Positions 1-8,329 of a stretch of 47,733 nt of DNA are shown here, one piece after another. Position numbers and translations under genes: made by a program. Positions within the stretch are counted from its first letter, which is position 1, and each line of letters opens with the position of its first letter. The notes beneath the pieces were generated by a model that did not search any database, had not been told where the DNA came from, and was given only the letters and a program-made list of their open reading frames with translations. This DNA is from Sandaracinus sp. (lineage in GTDB: Bacteria; Myxococcota_A; Polyangia; Polyangiales; Houyiibacteriaceae). The stretch is taken from NCBI GenBank assembly GCA_020633125.1, contig JACKEH010000035.1, positions 1 through 47,733 of the forward strand. The letters are read 5' to 3'.

Positions 1-647
1 TCGAGGCGTACGTCGAGACGCAGATGCCCGCGGTTGGCGCCTCGCTCGACGTGCGGAACGCGAGCTACGCGACCGAGCTCGACATCACGCTCCTCATCAC
101 GCCGCGTGTCGGCGCGGAACCCGACTGGAGCACGGGTGCCAACCCCTCGCGGTTCGAGATCGACACCGGCTCGACGACCACACGCGTCACCGTCACCGCA
201 GACCCGACGAGCACGATCGACGTCGGCGATCGCGTGCTCATCCCGACCGAGGTCGGGGGGCGCAAGAAGACCGTCCAGCGCGTCGTCACGGCGACGAGCG
301 CCACGTACCTCGATCTCGACGAGGCGGTCGAGGCGGCGCCTGTCGCGGGCGACTACGTGTACGCGGGCGGACCAATCGCGCAGGACGTGCTCGACGCGAT
401 CGAGGCCCTGCTCGACGACCTCGGGCCGGGCGTCTTCACGAGCGGCGTTGAGTTCGTGCGCTTCCCCGGGTTGTCCGTCTCTGCGCCGGGCTCGCTGCGG
501 AACGGGCGCGTCGTGGCAACGTGCATGGCGGTCGAGGGCGTCGAGGACGTTGCGGCCACGCTCGACGGCGTGAGTGGCGGGGACTTCGTGGCCGACGCGC
601 TCACGTGCCCGCGGGCCGGCCGCATCTACATCGACTGGGAGGTCTGA
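1..647 (+). CDS. Baseplate J-like protein, C-terminal part (continues from 46752-47733)
   Basis: This is the 3' end of the baseplate wedge gene that leaves the window at 47733. The reading frame is open from the first base, and base 47733 plus bases 1-2 complete an Ile codon, so the two halves join without a frame break to give about 542 aa. The first Met visible in this half (24) is internal, not a start. The C-terminal part (after residue ~330 of the whole) ends near the downstream baseplate gene, which begins 3 bp after the stop. In Mu-like tails this protein (gp47) links the baseplate centre to fibres. The split is an effect of where the circle was opened. Confidence 0.85.
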   Translation, partial: EAYVETQMPAVGASLDVRNASYATELDITLLITPRVGAEPDWSTGANPSRFEIDTGSTTTRVTVTADPTSTIDVGDRVLIPTEVGGRKKTVQRVVTATSATYLDLDEAVEAAPVAGDYVYAGGPIAQDVLDAIEALLDDLGPGVFTSGVEFVRFPGLSVSAPGSLRNGRVVATCMAVEGVEDVAATLDGVSGGDFVADALTCPRAGRIYIDWEV

Positions 648-650
648 GCC

Positions 651-3041
651 ATGACCACGTTCGTCGACGCCGAGCGCACCGAGGCGCTCCTCTTCGCGCT
701 CCGCCAACTCGCCGGCCGGGGCGGGTACACGGAGGAGGACGGCACCGCGCGCGAGGCGATCGTCGGCGCCCAGGCGTACGCCGGCAGCTTCGGATCGACG
801 GCCGTGGCGCGTGCCGCCGCGGAGCTCTTCGCGCACGCCGCCGACGAGACGCTGCTCGAGTGGGAGCAACTCCTCGGGCTACCGAACGACGTCGCGCGGT
901 CCAACACACAGCGCCGGGAGCGGCTCGCGGCAGTCTTCGCGGCGACGGGCGGGCACACGTACGCGTTCGAGCGCGCGATCGCGAAGCTGACGTGGCGTGT
1001 CGATCCGACGCTCCTGACGAACACGTCGAGCGACGCCGACATCGCCGAGCGGTCGAGCATCGCGCAGACGGCCATCCTGCTCGACGAGGACGACCACGTG
1101 CCGAGCGCGGTCGGCGACACCCCGCACGAGAAGCTCGCGCTCGCCGAAGCGCTTCAACGCGCGTACCCCGCGCATGCGCTCGGACAACTCACCCGCGGCG
1201 CACGCATGGAGGCATGCTTCGCGTCGGCTCGCGGCGCGCGGTGGGGCGCGAACGCGAGCGCGGACGGTGCGGACGCGGACATCGGCAAGGTCATCCTCGA
1301 CGCGGACCCTCCGCAGATCGGGCTCGCCGACACGCTACGCTACCCGGTGCGTGACGTGAGCTTCGCGCAGCTCACGCGCCTCGACGCCGAGGACCTGTTG
1401 CGCGTCGAGCGAAAACTCGGGTGGCACGCGTCGCAGAACGACGCGCTCGCGACGACCGGGATCGACACGCAAGGCGTCGGCGGCACCGCGCTCTGGTTCA
1501 ACTTCACGGTCGGCGCGTCGAGCACGGTGACCGTGGCGGCCGAGTCGCTTCGCGATCGCATCGCGACCGTGTACGCGGCCGGAGGCACGAGCGGCAACCG
1601 ACAGCCGGGCGACGCGAGCGACGCGGACGGCGGCGACGTGACGACGTTCTCGGACGTCTGGTACACGGGTGGAGCGGCTGACGACACGTCGTATCGGAGC
1701 AACGACCTGTCCGACGGCGTCGTGACGTACACGGGCTCGCGCTTCGCCTACAACACCGCGGTCGGCCTGCGGTTCGTGAACGCCGAAGCGAGCCCCATGG
1801 AGGTGTGGGGCGTGATGCTCTTCACGCCCGAGCTCGGCAAGCGAGGCACGACGCCGAGTCCAGCGGACACGGACACGGCGATCGAGTTCCTCGACGGGTC
1901 GTCGGGCTCGACCCTCGCGGCGACGGCCTGGGGCAACGCCGTTCGCGCCGGGTACTTCGGCAAGGCGAGCGGCACCACGAGCGGCGGTGGCATCGACGCG
2001 GGCGGCGTGCGTCGCATCGGCATCACGGTGGGCATCGAGAAGCCTTCGGCAGGCCGGCGCGAGGTGGTGCTCGACACGACCGAGGACTGGCGCGATCGGA
2101 TGATCGTCGTGGCGCTCGCCACGAGCAACGGCGACCAAGTTCGACCCGGCATCACTGGCGATGAAGACCTGAACCTCTTCACGCCGAAGCTCTTCTTCTC
2201 CGGCCCCGGCACCGCCGACCCCACGAGCGGGTACAGCGCCGACCTCGACGGCTCGGGCAACGTGCGGATGTACGCGCGCAACACCGACGGCGCGCTCTGC
2301 GTCGACTTCGCGTCGGCGCTTGCGGAAGCCGCGTACACGGCGCTCTGGCAGATCATGGGCACCGAGCAGCTCGGGTACCACTCGACGCCCGTGGCGCGCA
2401 TCACGTCCGCGTACGGCACGACGAACGCGCGCATCGAGCCGCGGCAGCTGAACTTCCCGCAGGACGCGGGGCTCTACGAGCAGTTCGCGCAGGGCGAGTT
2501 CCGCCTCGCCGACGCGCCAGATGACTCCGAGGCGATGCCGCTCGGGCCGCTGGGCGACGGGTCGCCGCGCTTGCCGTTCTCGTTCCGCGTGCGGACGCAG
2601 AGCCCGATCGCGGGCGGCGGGGGCGTGCGTCACGTGCGCCAGCGCCTCGCAGACGTCGTGCGAATCTTCCAGTCCGTCGCCGTGCCTTCGAGTCCGACGG
2701 ACCCGACGTACCTCTACACGGTGCAGCGCGACATGCGCGATTTGCGCGATCGATTCGCGCGCTTCCATCTCGTGTGGAGCACGTCCGACATTCGTCCCGG
2801 GCAAGCGAGCGACACCGCGTGGAGCTCGGCGAGCAAGTACGGCCGGTTCGTGTGGACGGGCCCGATCTCGGGTCCGACCGGCACGTACGGCATCACGATC
2901 GCGGCGAACCTCGCCATGGGGCTCGTGTCGACGATCGGGAGCATCCAGCGGCTCGCGCTTCGGAACACGACCGGCTCCACGCTCTACGTCGCGATGATGG
3001 CCGAGTTCGGGCCGCGTCTCGGGCTGCGCGACTCCGTGTGA
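651..3041 (+). CDS. Mu gp48-like baseplate/tail protein with long C-terminal extension
   Basis: The 796-aa product directly follows the baseplate J gene, the position of Mu gp48 (DUF2313/YmfQ family). Residues ~1-115 look like that family: a helical segment with LLEWEQLLGLP followed by an RRERLAAVFA-type stretch. The remaining ~650 residues are Gly/Thr/Asp-rich and beta-like, without a motif I can name; they could carry fibre attachment or host recognition. The usual gp48 is about 200 aa, so this is a large extension. The start at 651 has a purine-rich GGGAGGTCTGAG stretch just upstream. The gp48 call is from order plus a weak N-terminal match; the role of the extension is inference. Confidence 0.6.
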   Translation: MTTFVDAERTEALLFALRQLAGRGGYTEEDGTAREAIVGAQAYAGSFGSTAVARAAAELFAHAADETLLEWEQLLGLPNDVARSNTQRRERLAAVFAATGGHTYAFERAIAKLTWRVDPTLLTNTSSDADIAERSSIAQTAILLDEDDHVPSAVGDTPHEKLALAEALQRAYPAHALGQLTRGARMEACFASARGARWGANASADGADADIGKVILDADPPQIGLADTLRYPVRDVSFAQLTRLDAEDLLRVERKLGWHASQNDALATTGIDTQGVGGTALWFNFTVGASSTVTVAAESLRDRIATVYAAGGTSGNRQPGDASDADGGDVTTFSDVWYTGGAADDTSYRSNDLSDGVVTYTGSRFAYNTAVGLRFVNAEASPMEVWGVMLFTPELGKRGTTPSPADTDTAIEFLDGSSGSTLAATAWGNAVRAGYFGKASGTTSGGGIDAGGVRRIGITVGIEKPSAGRREVVLDTTEDWRDRMIVVALATSNGDQVRPGITGDEDLNLFTPKLFFSGPGTADPTSGYSADLDGSGNVRMYARNTDGALCVDFASALAEAAYTALWQIMGTEQLGYHSTPVARITSAYGTTNARIEPRQLNFPQDAGLYEQFAQGEFRLADAPDDSEAMPLGPLGDGSPRLPFSFRVRTQSPIAGGGGVRHVRQRLADVVRIFQSVAVPSSPTDPTYLYTVQRDMRDLRDRFARFHLVWSTSDIRPGQASDTAWSSASKYGRFVWTGPISGPTGTYGITIAANLAMGLVSTIGSIQRLALRNTTGSTLYVAMMAEFGPRLGLRDSV

Positions 3042-3086
3042 CGCGGGGCACGCGGGGCGGTAGTCTCGGGGCGGAGGTTCCGACCG

Positions 3087-3413
3087 ATGACGTACGAAGA
3101 CCGCCCCGAAGTGCTCGAGAAGCTCGACCGCTACAACACGATCCCCGACGCGTCGGTGGCGCTCAACGCCGAGGACGAGCTTTCGGACACGGACGTCGGC
3201 GATGTGAACCTCACCGGGCGCTTCATCTGGCTCCACGCCACCGTGGCGCTCCGCGTGATTCGCGGCGGCTCTGGCGCCGTGGGCGCGGGCGTCGGTCTTC
3301 CGCTTGCGGCCGGCGAGCGCATCCGCTTCTTCGTCGACCCGACGAAGAGCACCGTCATCCGGCACTCGGGCACCGACGGGCAGCTCGTCGCGCTCTACGA
3401 CACCGGAGCGTGA
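3087..3413 (+). CDS. Hypothetical protein, 108 aa, tail/fibre region
   Basis: The product is not recognised. It has an acidic N-terminal half followed by a beta-rich, Gly-rich half (FIWLHATVALRVIRGG, then a segment with RIRFFVDPTKS), compatible with a small structural or decoration protein. It lies between the gp48-like gene and the Ig-domain fibre gene, so a virion role is plausible. A GGAGG ribosome site sits 10 nt before the ATG, and a TAGTCT box at 3061-3066 could be a -10 element giving a start about 14-20 nt upstream of the ATG. The next gene starts 3 bp after the stop. Confidence 0.6.
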   Translation: MTYEDRPEVLEKLDRYNTIPDASVALNAEDELSDTDVGDVNLTGRFIWLHATVALRVIRGGSGAVGAGVGLPLAAGERIRFFVDPTKSTVIRHSGTDGQLVALYDTGA

Positions 3414-3416
3414 ATC

Positions 3417-4559
3417 GTGGCCCGCGCACGCACCTTCCCGCTCGGGCTCTTGCCTCCGGCGCTCGTCGGGAAGCCGCGCGCAGCCGACCCGCTCCTCGTC
3501 GCCGGCAAGCGGCCAACCGAGGAGCGCGTACGTCGTCCGCTCCGCGTGCTCACGGCGCCCGTCATCAGCGGCACGTCGACGATCGGGCAGACGCTCACGT
3601 CGACGCTGGGCTCGTGGAGCGGCGAGCAGCCCATCACGTACGCACGGCAGTGGCTTCGTGACGGGGTCGAGATCTCGGGCGCGACGAACGACTCGTACCT
3701 CCTCGCCGTCGCCGATTACGACGCCGACATCACGTGCCGCATCACGGCGACGAACGCGCTCGGAAGCGTCTCGGCGGTGAGCAATACGCTCGGCCCGGTG
3801 GCGGCCGTGGTGCCGAGCAACGTCGTGGCGCCCGTCGTGAGCGGCACGCCGACCGAGGACGAGACGCTCTCGTGCACCACGGGCTCGTGGACCGGCACCA
3901 CGCCGATTTCGTACACGTTCCAGTGGCGCCGCGACGGGAGCCCGATTCTCGGCGCCACCGCAACCACGTACACGCTCGTCACCGCGGACGTGGGCACGCT
4001 CGTCGACTGCGTCGTCACGGCGACGAACGTCGGCGGGAGCGATTCGCAAGACTCGAACGACCTCGGGCCGATTGCGTCGAGCGGCGGCGGCGTCGCGCCG
4101 ACGATCACCGTCGCGCCCGTGCTCGCGTGGACGGTCGCGCACGGCTCGTCGCCGACGATCACGGAGGGCACGTACACGGGCGACGCGGGGACGTGGACCT
4201 ACAACCTCGTGCGGCTTCCCTCGACCAACGTGCTCTCGGGCGTGTCGAAGGCCACGGTCGAAGCGTACGTCGCGGACCGCGCGACCGATGTCGGGCCATC
4301 GTGGAAGGTCGTAGGCACGATCACCAACGGGACCGGAGCAGACTCGGCCGACTCGAACACGGTCGAGTACGACCCGTCGTCGCGAGCCTTGGCGGCGTCG
4401 CTGGATACCGTGGCGACGACGTCACCTTGGTCGGCCGGATGTCGATGTCTCCATGACCAGGTCGGCGCCGTCAGGACCTCTCCGCGACGGGTGCGGCTTC
4501 GAACACGTCCGCTCTGTACACGGCGAGCGACGCAACACTTCAGCGGTGGCCAACCCTGA
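3417..4559 (+). CDS. Ig-like domain tail fibre/adhesin, 3' part frame-shifted
   Basis: After a basic N-terminus (~40 aa) there are two tandem Ig-like modules, at about residues 40-125 and 130-222. Each ends in the typical pattern QW-R-DG, then GAT-Y-L, then a TC/DC-RITATN-type strand (for example QWRRDGSPILGAT). A third beta-rich segment follows to ~residue 322. Such modules on phage tails bind carbohydrates weakly and sit in fibres. From about 4385 the product in this frame (residues ~323-380) becomes Arg/Thr/Ser-rich and its third-position GC drops, while plausible protein appears in another frame, so the last ~58 residues are probably spurious. The start is GTG at 3417, 3 bp after the previous stop. 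Confidence 0.7.
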   Translation: MARARTFPLGLLPPALVGKPRAADPLLVAGKRPTEERVRRPLRVLTAPVISGTSTIGQTLTSTLGSWSGEQPITYARQWLRDGVEISGATNDSYLLAVADYDADITCRITATNALGSVSAVSNTLGPVAAVVPSNVVAPVVSGTPTEDETLSCTTGSWTGTTPISYTFQWRRDGSPILGATATTYTLVTADVGTLVDCVVTATNVGGSDSQDSNDLGPIASSGGGVAPTITVAPVLAWTVAHGSSPTITEGTYTGDAGTWTYNLVRLPSTNVLSGVSKATVEAYVADRATDVGPSWKVVGTITNGTGADSADSNTVEYDPSSRALAASLDTVATTSPWSAGCRCLHDQVGAVRTSPRRVRLRTRPLCTRRATQHFSGGQP

Positions 4560-5190
4560 CGTTCGACGCGGTGGAGTATGCCGAAACGCTCTCGTTCTCC
4601 ACTTCGCCGTGGACACGGCGACAGCACTTCCGGCGATCTCTCGATCGTGCTTGATGCCGACTCATCGGGCACGCGCGACGACCGCCCGTCGATGCAGATA
4701 CCCGGCTCGGGCGCGGCGCCGCGTCCGACGTCACCAGGCGCTTCGCAGACCCAGCGACTCGAGACGCAACGCTCGCGGCGACTGCAGTGGGGTCCGTACA
4801 GCAGGCACCCCGGCGTCCCCTCGCGCGTTCGACGCGACAAGCCGCCGCCGGCCGAGCGGCGACGTGTCGGGTGCAGCATCGCGCCGTGCGCGATCAGGCG
4901 CACGTGGCAGCAGCGGAGCAATCATCACGCCCGTCGATCTACACAAGTGCGTCAGGCCGGCGGGCAACGCCAGAGGACACGGACGATCGTGAGGGTCACT
5001 GCAGGCGACGCGGGACTGGCTACACGTCCGCTCTTCGTCGAGGCTCTCACGCGCGCAACAAAGACTGGACGGACGTCGAACGGCGCAAGTCGACTGGTCG
5101 CGCGAGATGCACACGTCGAAGCTGCGCATCGAGCGAAGCACGTCGCAGATGACTTCCGCGACTGCGCATGTTCGCCTGACACGGCGTGGA
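4385..5190 (+). pseudogene. Degenerate continuation of the fibre gene, several frame breaks
   Basis: No single open frame is convincing, but short stretches with good codon bias read like a fibre in alternating frames. In the frame of 4475 one reads DLSATGAASNTSALYTASDA, followed by RWPTLTFDAVEYAETLSFS; this frame has a stop at 4454-4456. In the frame of 4578 (around 4617-4690) one reads GDLSIVLDADSSGT. In the frame of 4718 one reads AASDVTRRFADPATRDATLA. The pattern fits a coding gene with several small indels, either real decay or consensus errors where reads from variant fibres were mixed. ORFs on the opposite strand here are Arg/Ser-rich shadows. Exact break points cannot be fixed by eye. 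Confidence 0.45.
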
Positions 5191-5193
5191 GGT

Positions 5194-5577
5194 ATGGCGT
5201 ATGAAGCGCTGATCTCACCTGCGAGCCGTGCCATCGCCGAGCGTGTGATCGACGTCCTCACCGAAGCGCATGCGCCGGGCGGGGTCGAGACCGTTCGCGT
5301 TGTCTCACGAGGACGCGTGATGGTGGAAGAGCAGCGCCCGGCGAAGCGCTGGTCGGAGCTTGTTGAGCTGGAAGACGGCCGCTTCGCGGTGCCGGCGAGC
5401 CCGCGGAAGCTCACTGCGATCGGGGGCCGCGAGGTCACCGTCGGAGGCCAGCGCGTCCGCGTGCCGCGCGCGGCCGAGGCCGTCGATCTCGAGGCCGAAG
5501 AGCAGCCGGACGGACGCGTCGTCGTACGGGAGAAGCGCGTCACCGGTGGCGCAGGAGGCGCGATCCGTGGGCGTTGA
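5194..5577 (+). CDS. Hypothetical protein, 127 aa
   Basis: The product is not recognised: a helical N-terminus (residues ~5-30), then charged beta-like segments rich in Val, Arg and Glu (VRVVSRGRVMVEEQRP, then GREVTVGGQRVRVPRA). It shows no membrane segment or signal peptide. I prefer ATG 5194 because codon bias is good from here, although GGAGGT abuts the ATG with no spacer; an ATG at 5107 in the same frame would add 29 residues from the degenerate region. The next gene begins inside its 3' end. It sits at the head of the lysis cassette; its function is unknown. Confidence 0.55.
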   Translation: MAYEALISPASRAIAERVIDVLTEAHAPGGVETVRVVSRGRVMVEEQRPAKRWSELVELEDGRFAVPASPRKLTAIGGREVTVGGQRVRVPRAAEAVDLEAEEQPDGRVVVREKRVTGGAGGAIRGR

Positions 5578-5905
5578 CGACCCGACCCTACCGGGCCGTC
5601 CCTCGCGCCGACGCCCCTCGCTCTCCGCGCGGTCCATCCGCGTAGTCGGCGAGATCACCCCGCTCCTCGTGCGCGCCTTCGCTCTCCCGCAGGGCACCGA
5701 ACGCGAAGAGCTGCTCGCCGAAGCCATCGGTCGCGCCATCGACGCGGGCCGTGAGAGCGGCGACGCGATGCGCGCCGAGATCGAGCGCCTTCGTGGCGAG
5801 CGCAACGACGAGCGCCAGGCCAAGGAACTGCTCACCGAGAAGTGTGCGCGCTTGCAGAAGACGCTCGACGTCCTCGGCGCGCGGCTTGCGCGAGGGGGGC
5901 ACTGA
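5567..5905 (+). CDS. Hypothetical Arg-rich helical protein, 112 aa
   Basis: GTG 5567 is preferred over upstream in-frame codons because AGGAGG lies about 9 nt before it; this makes the gene overlap the previous one by 11 bp. The product has a basic N-terminus (~25 aa, SRRRPSLSARS) and then a long helical, coiled-coil-like region (residues ~45-105, GTEREELLAEAIGRAIDAGR). No catalytic motif is visible. It is followed after 1 bp by a membrane-anchored coiled-coil gene, so it probably belongs to the same cassette. Its function is unknown. Confidence 0.55.
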   Translation: MGVDDPTLPGRPSRRRPSLSARSIRVVGEITPLLVRAFALPQGTEREELLAEAIGRAIDAGRESGDAMRAEIERLRGERNDERQAKELLTEKCARLQKTLDVLGARLARGGH

Positions 5906-5906
5906 C

Positions 5907-6419
5907 ATGGAAGGCGGGATCGTGGGCGGCATCGTGGCCGTCGCTGTAGCCATCGCAGGCGGGCCGCACGCGTGGCGCGCGCTGCGCGAGTGGATGCGCC
6001 AGCGTCGCGCCGAGCGCGCGGCCGAGCGCGCGGCGATCGAGGCCGCCGAGCAACGGCACCTCGTGCGGCTCGAAGCGCGCATCACGCACCTTGAGACCGC
6101 GCTCGCCGAGCGGGACGCGCGGCTCGCCGAAGGCCAAGCGCGGGAGCTCGAGCTCGAGCACCGGCTCCTCGCCGAGCAGGGCGACAAAGCCAAGATCCGC
6201 GCGGCCTACGTCGCGCTCTCCGAGCAAGTCGCCGTCGACCGCGAGCGAGCGAAGGCACGCGAGGACGCGCTGCTCGCCCGCATCGAAGAGCAGGCGCAGC
6301 GCATCGACGCGCTGGAGACGTCGATCCGCGAACGCGATCGCATCTCGGCGCGAGAGATCGAGCGAGCCATCGCTCACGCGATGGAAGCCCGGCAGACCGA
6401 CGGCGACTCGCAGGGCTGA
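5907..6419 (+). CDS. N-anchored coiled-coil protein, candidate inner-membrane spanin
   Basis: Starting at ATG 5907 (GAGGGGGGC about 5 nt upstream) the 170-aa product has one N-terminal hydrophobic Gly/Ala/Val segment (residues ~3-20), then an almost uninterrupted charged heptad-like coiled coil (residues ~28-160, many ALAERDARLAEGQ-type repeats). This layout, N-in membrane anchor with a periplasmic coiled coil, is that of Rz-type inner-membrane spanins, and a lipoprotein gene lies two genes downstream. The in-frame Met at 5751 lies inside the preceding gene and is not used. Spanin is an inference from topology and position, not from sequence family; a holin-associated or structural coiled-coil protein is the alternative. 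Confidence 0.55.
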   Translation: MEGGIVGGIVAVAVAIAGGPHAWRALREWMRQRRAERAAERAAIEAAEQRHLVRLEARITHLETALAERDARLAEGQARELELEHRLLAEQGDKAKIRAAYVALSEQVAVDRERAKAREDALLARIEEQAQRIDALETSIRERDRISAREIERAIAHAMEARQTDGDSQG

Positions 6420-6464
6420 CACGCGGCGGGTATCGTGGGCGCTGGCGCAAGGAGGCGCCCGCTC

Positions 6465-6731
6465 ATGAACCACAACCAACGCATCGTCGGCATCGTGCTG
6501 CTCTGCGCCTTCGCCGTGCTCGACTCCCTCGCGCAGCAAGGGATCCTGACCGAAGACATCGCCGCGCTCATCCGCGAGATCGTCGTCGTCGCGCTCCCGG
6601 CGCTCGGCGTCGGCGCGCTCGTCGACGTCATCCAGACCGAGCGCCGCCGCCGCAACCCAGCGGTGCCCGCGCTCAAGGACGACGTCCAGGCGCAGATCGA
6701 GGTCACGCGCGAGGAGCCCCGCGATGCGTGA
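6465..6731 (+). CDS. Small two-segment membrane protein, holin candidate
   Basis: The 88-aa product has two hydrophobic segments (residues ~6-22, RIVGIVLLCAFAVLDSLA, and ~36-56, EIVVVALPALGVGALVDVI) and a charged basic tail (ERRRRN), the usual holin layout. AGGAGG lies about 9 nt before ATG 6465. A TATCGT box at 6431-6436 may be a -10 element. It overlaps the following lipoprotein gene by 8 bp and lies between spanin-like genes. Holin is inferred from size, topology and neighbours. Confidence 0.6.
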   Translation: MNHNQRIVGIVLLCAFAVLDSLAQQGILTEDIAALIREIVVVALPALGVGALVDVIQTERRRRNPAVPALKDDVQAQIEVTREEPRDA

Positions 6732-7251
6732 GGACCTGACGCTCGGGCGCGCGCTCGCCCACGTCGCCCTCGCGGTCGCCTTCGCGCTGGCCGTCGCCGG
6801 GTGCAGCGGGCCACCACGCGCCGCGCAGACGGCGCTCAGCGTCACGGCAGAGTCCGTGGCCGGCGCCGACGTCCTCGTGGCGCCCAGGGCCGCCCAGGCG
6901 GCGCAGGCGGCGCGCGAGGCAGCGCGCGAGGTCGATGGCTTCGAGGCGGCCCTCGCGGCCTACGACGCGGCCATGGCGCCGTGGGTCGCCGTCGAGCGCG
7001 TGCTCCTCGAGGCGAAGGGCGCGCTCCTGGCCTTGCAGGCGGCTTACGACGCGTGGGAGGCAGGCGCCGAAGACGGGCCCGCGCGGTGGCGTGCCGCGGT
7101 CGCGTGCGCGTTTCCGATCCTCGCGCGCGTCGGCGAGACGCTCCTACGTGCCGGCGTCGAGCTCCCGCCCAAGCTCACGCGCGCGATGACCCTGCTCTTG
7201 GCCTTCGCCGAGGGCCAGTGTCCCGCCACGAGCCCGGAGGTGACGCCGTGA
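6724..7251 (+). CDS. Lipoprotein, candidate outer-membrane spanin or lysis lipoprotein
   Basis: The N-terminus is a lipoprotein signal: basic start, hydrophobic core (residues ~10-25), lipobox LAVAGC with Cys27. The mature ~148 aa are Ala-rich and helical (AAQAAREAAREVDGFEAALA), with two further Cys near the C-terminus. It follows a holin-like gene and the coiled-coil membrane protein at 5907, so an o-spanin-like role is reasonable, though it is longer than typical Rz1 proteins. It ends in GTGA overlap with the next small gene. Confidence 0.6.
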   Translation: MREDLTLGRALAHVALAVAFALAVAGCSGPPRAAQTALSVTAESVAGADVLVAPRAAQAAQAAREAAREVDGFEAALAAYDAAMAPWVAVERVLLEAKGALLALQAAYDAWEAGAEDGPARWRAAVACAFPILARVGETLLRAGVELPPKLTRAMTLLLAFAEGQCPATSPEVTP

Positions 7252-7454
7252 TCGACAAGCTCATCAAGGCCGCCGAGGTCGTCCGCGACCTGGCCGCGCT
7301 CGGCGCCGAGCTCGCCGACGCCATCGCCAAGCGCGACACCCGGCGCGTGGACGAGATCCTCGCGGGCGACCTCCAGACGAGCGTCGTGCTCAAGCTCGAA
7401 CGCGCGCGCACGATCCGCGAGCTCCAGGCCCGCGACGAGGAGCCCGGCGCGTGA
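7248..7454 (+). CDS. Hypothetical small helical protein, 68 aa
   Basis: The GTG start overlaps the TGA of the lipoprotein gene (GTGA), and the gene ends in a GTGA overlap with the next gene, so translation is probably coupled on both sides. The product is a short amphipathic helical protein (IDKLIKAAEVVRDLAALGAE) with a charged C-terminal half. No membrane segment or motif is visible. Its function is unknown. Confidence 0.5.
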   Translation: MIDKLIKAAEVVRDLAALGAELADAIAKRDTRRVDEILAGDLQTSVVLKLERARTIRELQARDEEPGA

Positions 7455-8179
7455 CGGTCGTCGCCGTCGTCTCGACGGTCAACGTCGACGGCAAGAAGGA
7501 CGCGAGCGGGGCTTTCGTGCCCGAGGCACGTGCCTTCCTGCGCTTCCACGGGGCCGACCCGAAGGGCGACGCGGTCGTGCCCTTCGACCACCGGCTCTCG
7601 CCAGACAAGCGGCGTGCGCATGTCGAGGCGGGGATCCGCGCCGCACGCGAGGCGCTGGGGGCGCCCATCGAGGGGCTCGCGTTCTTCTGCCACGGCTACC
7701 GCCGCGGCTTGCAGACCGGGCACACCACGAAGGCGTTGGGTGGGCTCGTCGACGTCATTCGCGAGACGTGCTCGCACGATGTCGCGATCCCCCTGTACGC
7801 CTGCGACGCGGCCCGCGACGCCGACGCGGACCGCAAGGACGACCTGACCGACGTGCCGGGCGGGGACGGCGGATTCGCGGACGTGCTGCGCGACGCGATG
7901 CTCCGGACCCCCGGCGCGTTCTTCGGGGCGCACATCGACGCGCACGTGACCGCAGCGCACACGACACGCAACCCGCACGTCCGGCGCTTCGAGGTCACGG
8001 CCGCGGTCCCGAGCGAGACGATCCTCGGGCTGCCCGGCGGCTCGTGGCTCGTCACGCCGGGCTCGTCGCGGTGGAAGACGTGGATCCGAGCGCTCCGCAC
8101 GGACTTCCGCTTCCGCTTCCCGTTCCTCGACGCGGCCGGCATCGCGCAGGTTCTCGACCGCGGGACGTTCCTCCCGTAG
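7451..8179 (+). CDS. Unassigned protein with possible His-Cys hydrolase dyad, lysis cassette
   Basis: The 242-aa product starts at GTG 7451 (GTGA overlap) and is the last gene before a strong terminator. An alternating hydrophobic segment ending in FFCHGYRRG (His81) is followed 37 residues later by a second such segment ending in LYACDAARD (Cys118), then by a His-rich stretch (HIDAHVTAAHTTRNPH). HG after one core strand and AC after another is the arrangement of caspase-like (clan CD) peptidases, so a protease or related hydrolase is possible. No signal peptide is evident. Its place in the lysis cassette could mean an endolysin, but this is speculative; conserved dyad spacing would need an alignment. 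Confidence 0.5.
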   Translation: MTVVAVVSTVNVDGKKDASGAFVPEARAFLRFHGADPKGDAVVPFDHRLSPDKRRAHVEAGIRAAREALGAPIEGLAFFCHGYRRGLQTGHTTKALGGLVDVIRETCSHDVAIPLYACDAARDADADRKDDLTDVPGGDGGFADVLRDAMLRTPGAFFGAHIDAHVTAAHTTRNPHVRRFEVTAAVPSETILGLPGGSWLVTPGSSRWKTWIRALRTDFRFRFPFLDAAGIAQVLDRGTFLP

Positions 8180-8205
8180 CCTCACAGCTTCCCCATCCCT
8201 CCCCT

Positions 8206-8245
8206 CGACGCCCCCGCGGTTCGCCCCTCGGGGGCGTCGGCTTTC
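8206..8245 (+). terminator. Rho-independent terminator
   Basis: A perfect 11-bp stem (8206-8216 with 8229-8239, CGACGCCCCCG) with a 12-nt loop is followed by GCTTTCC. It lies 27 bp after the stop of the preceding gene and closes the 5.2-8.2 kb lysis unit. Confidence 0.75.
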
Positions 8246-8329
8246 CGTCCGACTTGCGCTTCGGACCGAGGTGCGCTCAGAATGTAGGACCTGGGGCGTT
8301 AGCAGCGCCCGCAGGTCCCCGACCGAAGG

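Noticed and set aside
1335..4142. 935-aa open frame on the minus strand
   Set aside because: Arg/Ala/Glu/Val-rich mirror of the gp48-like and fibre genes; long antisense frames are expected at this GC content and codon bias supports the + strand.
5107..5193. Longer start for the gene at 5194
   Set aside because: The extension lies in degenerate sequence with poor codon bias and no ribosome site.
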